Below are positions 58,720-64,000 of a DNA stretch of 64,000 bases, piece after piece. Each line of letters begins with the position of its first letter. The stretch's first letter is position 1. The stretch comes from Nevskiaceae bacterium (lineage in GTDB: Bacteria > Pseudomonadota > Gammaproteobacteria > Steroidobacterales > Steroidobacteraceae): assembly GCA_018883185.1 (NCBI GenBank), contig VEQP01000004.1:58958-122957 (forward strand), read 5' to 3'. The position numbers and the translations under genes were made by a program. The notes under the pieces are model-generated. The model worked only from the letters and a program-made list of their open reading frames with translations. It searched no databases and had not been told where the DNA came from.

Positions 58720-60495
58720 ATGATGGCCACAGCCGTTGAAACAATGCCGCCCTTGCCGGGAATCTCCACTCAAGTCGCCGACTGGGTCGCCTCCGTGCGC
58801 GAACTCACGCAAGCGGACGCCGTGCATTGGTGCGAAGGCTCTGATGAGGAATACCGCACGCTGCTCGCGCAGCTGCAAAGCTCCGGCGAACTTCAAGCGC
58901 TGAACGAGGCGCACTACCCGAACTGTTTCCTCGCCCGCTCGCACCCCTCAGACGTCGCGCGCGTCGAGCATCTCACTTTCGTCTGCACCACGAACCCGGA
59001 AGACGCCGGTCCGAACAACAACTGGATGGCCCCGAACGAGGCGCGCGCCAAGATGCGCGAACTCTTCAAGGGCTGCATGAAGGGTCGCACGCTGTATGTC
59101 GTGCCCTACTGCATGGGTCCGATCGACTCGCCGTACTCGCGCTGCGGGGTTGAAATTACCGACAGTGCATACGTTGTCATCAACATGATGCTGATGACGC
59201 GCGCGGGCCGCGCTGCACTCGAGCGCATCGGCCGCGAGGGCACGTTCGTGAAGGGCTTGCACTCCACAGGCGAACTCGACCCGAACCGCCGCTTCATCAT
59301 GCACTTCCCCGAAGATCTCGCCATCGAGAGCTTCGGTAGCGGCTACGGCGGCAACGCGCTGCTCGGCAAGAAGTGCCATGCGTTGCGCATCGCGAGCTAC
59401 CAGGCCCGCAACGAGGGTTGGCTCGCCGAGCACATGCTCATCGTCGGCCTCACGAGCCCGAAGGGCGAAACGCACTACGTCGCGGCGGCCTTCCCTTCGG
59501 CCTGCGGCAAGACCAATCTCGCGATGCTCATTCCGCCGGGCTCCATGCCGGGCTGGACGGTCACCACCGTGGGCGATGACATCGCTTGGCTACACCCCGG
59601 CCCCGATGGTCGGCTCTACGCCATCAACCCCGAGGCCGGTTATTTCGGCGTGGTGCCGGGCACCAACCCGAAGACCAACCGCAACGCCTTCGAGATGATC
59701 CAGCGCGACACGCTCTTTACGAACGTGGCGCTCACCGCAGATAACCAACCGTGGTGGGAAGGCCTCGAGAGTGGCACGCCGGTCACCGACTGGCAGGGCC
59801 GCCCCTATGACCCAGCCAACGGCCCTGCGGCTCAACCGAACTCGCGCTTCACGGTCTCCGCCAAGCGTAACCCCAAGTACGCCCCCGAGGCCGACAGCCC
59901 GCGCGGCGTGCCGATCTCGGCCATTATCTTTGGGGGTCGTCGCCGTGGCGTCGCGCCGCTCGTGTACGAAGCGCGTGACTGGAACCACGGCGTTCTGGTC
60001 GGCGCCTCGGTCGCCTCGGAGACGACCGCCGCCGCCATCGGCCAAGCGGGCGTGCTGCGCCGCGACCCCATGGCCATGAAGCCCTTCGCCGGCTACAACT
60101 ACGGCGATTACTGGGCGCACTGGTTCTCGATGGGCAGCAAGCTCAAGCACCCGCCGAAGATCTATCACGTCAACTGGTTCCGTCGCGACGCGCAGGGCAA
60201 ATTTCTTTGGCCGGGCTTCGGTGACAACCTGCGCGTGCTCTCCTGGATCCTCGATCGCTGCACGGGTCGCGCCAACGCGCGTGAGACCGCCATCGGCAAC
60301 CTGCCACAGGCGAGCGATCTGCATCTCGAGGGCCTGGAGATTGCCGAGGCCGCACTCGAGGAGTTGCTCTCGGTGAATGCCGAAGAGTGGCGGAGCGAAG
60401 CGGCGGATCTTGAGAAGTATCTCGATGAATTCGCGGCACGCACGCCGCAAGCCCTGCGCGCCGAGGTCAAGGCGCTGCAGCAGCGGCTCGGTTGA
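58720..60495 (+). CDS. pckG: Phosphoenolpyruvate carboxykinase (GTP)
   Basis: Converts oxaloacetate and GTP to PEP, GDP and CO2 in gluconeogenesis. The 591 residues are the GTP-type, not the ATP-type of E. coli. The P-loop-like FPSACGKTNLAMLIPP, with the conserved Cys, is preceded by HSTGELDPNRRFIMHFPED, GSGYGGNALLGKKCHALRI and GPNNNWMAPNEARAKM, and followed by RRRGVAPLVYEARDWNHGV. Two ATGs stand in tandem. The second is better spaced (5 bases) from GGAG. The next gene overlaps its stop. Confidence 0.97.
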   Translation: MMATAVETMPPLPGISTQVADWVASVRELTQADAVHWCEGSDEEYRTLLAQLQSSGELQALNEAHYPNCFLARSHPSDVARVEHLTFVCTTNPEDAGPNNNWMAPNEARAKMRELFKGCMKGRTLYVVPYCMGPIDSPYSRCGVEITDSAYVVINMMLMTRAGRAALERIGREGTFVKGLHSTGELDPNRRFIMHFPEDLAIESFGSGYGGNALLGKKCHALRIASYQARNEGWLAEHMLIVGLTSPKGETHYVAAAFPSACGKTNLAMLIPPGSMPGWTVTTVGDDIAWLHPGPDGRLYAINPEAGYFGVVPGTNPKTNRNAFEMIQRDTLFTNVALTADNQPWWEGLESGTPVTDWQGRPYDPANGPAAQPNSRFTVSAKRNPKYAPEADSPRGVPISAIIFGGRRRGVAPLVYEARDWNHGVLVGASVASETTAAAIGQAGVLRRDPMAMKPFAGYNYGDYWAHWFSMGSKLKHPPKIYHVNWFRRDAQGKFLWPGFGDNLRVLSWILDRCTGRANARETAIGNLPQASDLHLEGLEIAEAALEELLSVNAEEWRSEAADLEKYLDEFAARTPQALRAEVKALQQRLG

Positions 60496-61985
60496 TGCGC
60501 ATGGCGCTGCGTGCGGTGTGGGCGGCGCTTGTCGCCAGCGTCGCGCTCAGCGCGATGGCGCAACCGGCTGCGCCAGGGTCGACGACACCCGCCGAGGCTG
60601 TCCCGCCGCCACCACCGCCCATCACGCTGCCGCGTGAGGTGCTGCAAAGCGCCATCGGCCTGCGCGAAGAAGCCCTGCGCTCCAATCTCGCCTATCAACT
60701 GCTCGAATCTTTGACGACTGAAGTGGGGCCGCGCCTTGCGGGCACGCCCGGGGATCTCGCGGCAGTGGCGTGGTCGCGCCGCAAATTCACTGAGCTCGAG
60801 TTCAGCAACATCCGCACACCCGAAGTCATCGTGCCGCAGTGGGTGCGCGGTGAGGCGAGTTTCGATGTGCTCGCGCCCTTCCCGCAGCGCATGGTCACGC
60901 TCGCACTCGGCGGCAGCGTCGGCACGCCCGATGAAGGGCTGATCGCACCCATCGTCATGGTGCGCGATGTGCCGGCACTGCAAGCGCTGCCTGAAGGCGC
61001 GGTACGCGGCAAGATCGTGTTTTTCAATGGCCGCATGCAACGCACGCGCGATGGCAGCGGCTACGGCAAGGCCGTGCGCTCACGCACCGAGGGTCCTTCA
61101 GTCGCGGCGTCGCTCGGCGCAGTGGGTGTGGTGATTCGCTCGATCGGCACGAGCAATAACCGCATCGCCCACACCGGCACGCTCTCCTACAACATCAGCG
61201 CACCGCGCATTCCGGCCGTGGCCATCTCGAACCCGGATGCCGACAACCTCGAGCGCCAAGTGGCGCAGCTCAAAAACGGCGCCGCGCGTGAAGTGAGCGT
61301 GCGCTTGCGCGTGACCGCGCGCGATCTGCCGCAGGTGCGCTCAGCCAATGTCATCGCCGAAATTCCGGGTACCGATCTTGCTCAGGAGATCGTGCTCGTC
61401 GGCGCCCATCTCGATTCTTGGGATCCGTCGGTGGGCGCACAGGATGACGGCGCAGGAGTCGCCATCGCTATGGCGACCGCCAAGCTCGTCGCCAACATGA
61501 ACCCGAAGCCACGGCGCACGATCCGTGTGGTGCTGTTTGCCAATGAGGAATTTGGCCTGAGCGGCGCCAATAGTTATCCGGCCGACGAAGGCGATGCCTC
61601 GGTCGATCGACACGCCTTCGCGCTCGAAGCGGATCTCGGTGATGGTCCGGTGTGGAAACTCTCGGCTCGAGTGCCCGAGCGCTATTGGCCGGTGGTCGAC
61701 AATGCGCAGAAGCTCGTCAAGTCACTCGGTGTGGAGCTTGGCGATAACGAGGCGAGTGGCGGCGCTGACCTTGGGCCCTTGCGCCGTCGTGGTGTGCCCG
61801 TGCTTGCCCCGCAACTCGATGCCACCACCTACTTCGATGTGCATCACACCGTGAACGACACGCTCGCCCAGGTCGACACCTCGCACCTGCAGCAGTCGGT
61901 GGCGGTGTTCGCGATTGCGACCTACCTCGCTGCGATGGTGGATGGCCCCATCCCGCGGCTGCCGATCGACCCGGCAGCGCGCTGA
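60495..61985 (+). CDS. Secreted M28-family zinc aminopeptidase with PA domain
   Basis: The 496-residue precursor has a signal peptide (LRAVWAALVASVALSAMA), a Pro-rich linker and an N-terminal lid. A PA domain follows (about 160-270, with GAVRGKIVFFNGRM and SLGAVGVVIRSI). The M28 catalytic domain has metal ligands in LVGAHLDSWDPS (His), QDDGAGVAIAMATAKL (Asp), LFANEEFGLSGAN (catalytic Glu-Glu), LEADLGDGPV (Asp) and TYFDVHHTVNDT (His). It probably trims peptides in the periplasm or outside the cell. The ATG overlaps the pckG stop by one base; a TTG one codon earlier is possible. Confidence 0.92.
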   Translation: MRMALRAVWAALVASVALSAMAQPAAPGSTTPAEAVPPPPPPITLPREVLQSAIGLREEALRSNLAYQLLESLTTEVGPRLAGTPGDLAAVAWSRRKFTELEFSNIRTPEVIVPQWVRGEASFDVLAPFPQRMVTLALGGSVGTPDEGLIAPIVMVRDVPALQALPEGAVRGKIVFFNGRMQRTRDGSGYGKAVRSRTEGPSVAASLGAVGVVIRSIGTSNNRIAHTGTLSYNISAPRIPAVAISNPDADNLERQVAQLKNGAAREVSVRLRVTARDLPQVRSANVIAEIPGTDLAQEIVLVGAHLDSWDPSVGAQDDGAGVAIAMATAKLVANMNPKPRRTIRVVLFANEEFGLSGANSYPADEGDASVDRHAFALEADLGDGPVWKLSARVPERYWPVVDNAQKLVKSLGVELGDNEASGGADLGPLRRRGVPVLAPQLDATTYFDVHHTVNDTLAQVDTSHLQQSVAVFAIATYLAAMVDGPIPRLPIDPAAR

Positions 61986-61994
61986 GACGACCGC

Positions 61995-62318
61995 TTAGGC
62001 TACGCCTAAAAAAAAGGCGACAGCGCGAGTCGCGCGGGCCATTGTCTTTTCATCGACACGGCCGATTCGTTGACCAATCCGACTTCGACTGACGGTCGAG
62101 ACCTTGTCGATCATTAATTGCGAGGGTTTCCGCAAGCCTTCCACTTCCTCGACCTCAAGCGGCAAGCGAATCAAGGGCGCGTCAATCAGCGTTGAGGTCA
62201 GCGGTATTACCGTGATCGACGGCAGATCGCAGAACAAGTCCGATTGCAGGATCAGTGCCGGACGCGGTTTGCCTAACTCCGCCGCCAAAATGACGGAGAA
62301 GATATCGCCGCGCCTCAC
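61995..62318 (-). CDS. MazF/PemK-family endoribonuclease toxin
   Basis: A 107-residue toxin of the PemK/MazF fold: MRRGDIFSVILAAELGKPRP with the conserved basic start, PALILQSDLFCDLPSITVIP, and LRKPSQLMIDKVSTVSRSRI followed by IGRVDEKTMARATRAVAFFL. Family members cut mRNA at short motifs; the target here is unknown. The GTG overlaps the antitoxin stop (GTGA), the usual coupled order with antitoxin first. It is convergent with the peptidase gene. Confidence 0.9.
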   Translation of the reverse strand: MRRGDIFSVILAAELGKPRPALILQSDLFCDLPSITVIPLTSTLIDAPLIRLPLEVEEVEGLRKPSQLMIDKVSTVSRSRIGQRIGRVDEKTMARATRAVAFFLGVA

Positions 62319-62527
62319 GTCCAGTCGCCGGTATCAATGATGGATTCGAGCTGACGCAGGACTCGCCGCTCGGAGGAGCTGGCACGAACCAACAGCGCCT
62401 GGCGACGGCACTCGGCCGCGAACCCCCGACGATCGACATCGGGCACCCAAATCTGCACCAGCTTCAGGCCCGCCTTGCGCTGTTGCTCGCGGTACTTGCG
62501 GACCCTCGAGTTTGTCGGCTGTACCAT
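62315..62527 (-). CDS. MazE-type antitoxin (DUF3018-like)
   Basis: The 70-residue protein has a basic DNA-binding N-terminus (SRVRKYREQQRKAGLKLVQ) and IWVPDVDRRGFAAECRRQ, the pattern of the antitoxin family paired with PemK toxins. The acidic C-terminus would wrap the toxin. I chose the ATG giving MVQPTN. An ATG 11 codons earlier would place an operator palindrome inside the gene, and no strong ribosome-binding site favours either. It is probably the DNA-binding autorepressor of the pair. Confidence 0.85.
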   Translation of the reverse strand: MVQPTNSRVRKYREQQRKAGLKLVQIWVPDVDRRGFAAECRRQALLVRASSSERRVLRQLESIIDTGDWT

Positions 62528-62546
62528 ACGATCATTGACCAACTTT

Positions 62547-62594
62547 GTTACATGAAACATGGTGATAGTGCCTCGTCATTTCGTTACATGCAAC
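62547..62594. promoter_or_regulatory. Two operator palindromes upstream of the toxin-antitoxin genes
   Basis: Both sites fit GTTNCATGNAAC: GTTACATGAAAC at 62547-62558 and GTTACATGCAAC at 62583-62594, 36 bases apart. They flank the likely promoter region, and the nearer one ends 20 bases before the antitoxin ATG. Autorepression by the antitoxin is inferred. Confidence 0.7.
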
Positions 62595-62669
62595 GTTAAG
62601 CTCCGGGACATGGCGTGGTCGATCATTGTTTCGATGCTAAACGCCACGATTTACCGCTAAACTCGCGCC

Positions 62670-63389
62670 ATGGACTTTCAATCGCCGGAATTTTGGATCG
62701 CCCTCGGGCAGATCATCATGATCGACATCCTGCTCGGAGGCGACAACGCGGTGGTGATCGCGCTCGCCTCGCGCCGCCTGCCCGATGCGCAGCGCAAGCA
62801 GGCGATCTTCTGGGGCATGTTCGGTGCGGTGGCGCTGCGCGTGATCCTGATCTTCTTTGCGCTGCAGTTGCTGAAGGTCCCCTTCCTCAAGATCGTCGGC
62901 GGGCTGTTGCTGCTCTACATCGGCATCAAACTGCTGCTGCCGCAAGATGAAGACGGCGGGCACGATATCGACGCTAGCACCCACCTGCTCGGCGCCATCA
63001 AGACCATCGTGCTGGCCGATGCCGTGATGAGTCTCGATAACGTCATCGGTATCGCAGGCGCTGCCAAAGACAGCCTCGGACTCGTGGTCTTCGGTCTGCT
63101 CTTCAGCATCCCCATCATCATCTGGGGCAGCCGCTTCGTGCTCACGCTGATGGATCGCTTCCCGATGGTCATTCTCTTTGGTGCCGCACTGCTCGGCTGG
63201 ATCGGCGGTGGCATGCTCGCCGACGATGTGGTGCTCAAGCCCTGGACCACGGGCTACGGCGCCACCGCACACTACGGCGCTGCCGTGGTCGGCGCGCTCC
63301 TCGTGGTGCTCGTCGACAAGGCGCTCGCACGCAAGGCGCCCGCCACGGCGCATGCGAAACCGCCCACTGATCTGATCGACAAGCCCTGA
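62670..63389 (+). CDS. TerC-family integral membrane protein (YjbE-like)
   Basis: The 239 residues form about seven hydrophobic segments with the TerC acidic motifs in membrane context: MIDILLGGDNAVVIALASRR near the start and VLADAVMSLDNVIGIAGAA in the middle, both holding the conserved Asp-Asn. Members have been linked to metal (manganese) export and tellurium resistance. Metal transport is the family-level guess. It is divergent from the toxin-antitoxin genes across 109 bases; the universal stress gene follows 50 bases later. Confidence 0.88.
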   Translation: MDFQSPEFWIALGQIIMIDILLGGDNAVVIALASRRLPDAQRKQAIFWGMFGAVALRVILIFFALQLLKVPFLKIVGGLLLLYIGIKLLLPQDEDGGHDIDASTHLLGAIKTIVLADAVMSLDNVIGIAGAAKDSLGLVVFGLLFSIPIIIWGSRFVLTLMDRFPMVILFGAALLGWIGGGMLADDVVLKPWTTGYGATAHYGAAVVGALLVVLVDKALARKAPATAHAKPPTDLIDKP

Positions 63390-63440
63390 TCGATAAGCCC
63401 TGAACGCCAACCTCTGCTCGCCCCCTCGAAGGTGAACCCC

Positions 63441-63869
63441 ATGCTCACGCTGCTCATTCCCGTCGATGGCTCCGATTACTCACGCCGAGCCGTGGACTAC
63501 GCCATTCGCCGCGCCGCCGCCACGCAAGGGCCGACCCGCGTGCACCTGCTCAACGTGCAGGCACCCATCGTCACCGTGAACGTGAAGCTTTTTGTGAGCC
63601 AAGAGAGCCTCGAGACCTACTACCGCGAGGAAGGCACCAAGGCCCTCGCGGATACCCTCGCCCTCGCGCAGAAAGCGGGGCTCGAGACTCACCCGCACAT
63701 CGGTGTGGGTGACGCCGCCCGGGTGGTCCTTGATTACGCGGCCGAAAAAGCCGTGGATGAAATCGTCATGGGCAGCCACGGCCGCGGTGCACTCGCCGGC
63801 GCGCTCGTCGGCTCGGTCGCGCAGAAAGTGGTGCACGGAGCGAACGTGCCGGTGGTGCTCGTCAAGTAG
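63441..63869 (+). CDS. Universal stress protein, UspA family
   Basis: A single-domain, 142-residue Usp: LTLLIPVDGSDYSRRAVDYA at the start with the Asp of the nucleotide site, and the ATP-binding-type motif GSHGRGALAGALVGSVAQKV near the end. It therefore probably binds ATP. I chose the ATG preceded by GAAGG at about 8 bases over a GTG three codons earlier. It is probably cotranscribed with the TerC-family gene. Confidence 0.92.
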   Translation: MLTLLIPVDGSDYSRRAVDYAIRRAAATQGPTRVHLLNVQAPIVTVNVKLFVSQESLETYYREEGTKALADTLALAQKAGLETHPHIGVGDAARVVLDYAAEKAVDEIVMGSHGRGALAGALVGSVAQKVVHGANVPVVLVK

Positions 63870-63895
63870 GGTTTATTTATTACGCGGCAGTAACG

Positions 63896-64000
63896 CTACA
63901 AATCCCCTAGCAATTGGTTCCAGTCATTGGGGCGATTGACCGAAACCATAACGATCACTTTGCTCTGCTTGTGGTAGCGAAAAAATAATCGGTACTGCTG
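63896..64000 (-). pseudogene. 3' end of a YhaV-like toxin gene, apparently internally shortened
   Basis: The frame is open from the window edge to a TAG, giving 34 residues. YRLFFRYHKQSKVIVMVSVN matches the strand of YhaV-type RNase toxins (E. coli has RYRLFFRYSEKEKVIIL). PNDWNQLLGDL matches the extreme C-terminus (PPADWETL in E. coli). In E. coli YhaV about 30 residues separate these blocks; here they are adjacent. Either about 90 bases were deleted or this is a shorter relative. The rest of the gene lies beyond the window. Confidence 0.5.

Noticed and set aside
61995..62009. Perfect palindrome TTAGGC-TAC-GCCTAA followed by a run of A, looking like a terminator between the peptidase and toxin genes.
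   Set aside because: The homopolymer is A on the plus strand after the hairpin; on the minus strand the T run comes before the hairpin and codes Phe-Phe-Leu of the toxin. Neither direction gives a hairpin followed by T.
62529..62628. CGATCATTG occurring twice near the toxin-antitoxin promoter.
   Set aside because: A 9-base repeat without palindromic structure or regular placement; too short to separate from chance.

Overview
The window reads as one piece of a GC-rich gammaproteobacterial chromosome, most like the Xanthomonadales/Nevskiales/Steroidobacterales group. Four things suggest this: Gram-negative envelope genes in the classical skp-bamA-lpx order, an RpfE-type protein next to a Mth938-domain protein, a GTP-type PEP carboxykinase, and map-glnD-dapC-dapD. 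It is densely coding. No gap exceeds about 210 bases, and I see no rRNA, tRNA, insertion sequence or CRISPR array.

Bases 1-30765 are a housekeeping block, almost all on the minus strand. Read in transcription order from the right, it is rpsB-tsf, a terminator, then pyrH-frr-uppS-cdsA-dxr-rseP-bamA-skp-lpxD-fabZ-lpxA-lpxB-rnhB-dnaE-accA-tilS. A new promoter follows for pyrG-kdsA-eno-ftsB-ispD-ispF-truD, then an enoyl-CoA isomerase-like gene. Further left, surE and pcm are transcribed divergently from an Smr-domain gene, and a Mth938-domain gene lies divergent to an RpfE-type gene cut by the window edge. Most junctions are 4-base stop/start overlaps, so translation is probably coupled.

Bases 30970-36479 (plus strand) carry map, glnD, dapC and dapD. 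Between dapD and its pathway partner dapE (47936) sits a phosphate island. It holds a lipoprotein/TonB-dependent receptor pair, a 2-oxoglutarate oxygenase, and pstS-porin-pstC-pstA-pstB.

Bases 49056-55796 (minus strand) hold phoB-phoR-phoU-dsbB, followed by a tight four-gene operon: a PlcP-type phospholipase C, a secreted protein of unknown function, a GT4 glycosyltransferase and a PAP2 phosphatase. I infer that this operon strips phosphorus from membrane phospholipids and replaces them with glycolipids during phosphate starvation. Pho-box-like repeats with 11-base phasing stand upstream of pstS, of the lipoprotein/receptor pair and of phoB, each exactly 10 bases before a -10 hexamer. A weaker version stands upstream of plcP. 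The whole region therefore looks like one phosphate-starvation programme of sensing, uptake across both membranes and lipid replacement.

Bases 55865-63869 return to general functions: tsaB, a DinG/YoaA helicase, pckG, an M28 peptidase, a MazEF-type toxin-antitoxin pair with two operator palindromes, a TerC-family membrane protein and a universal stress protein. The last 105 bases hold the end of a YhaV-like toxin gene that appears internally shortened.
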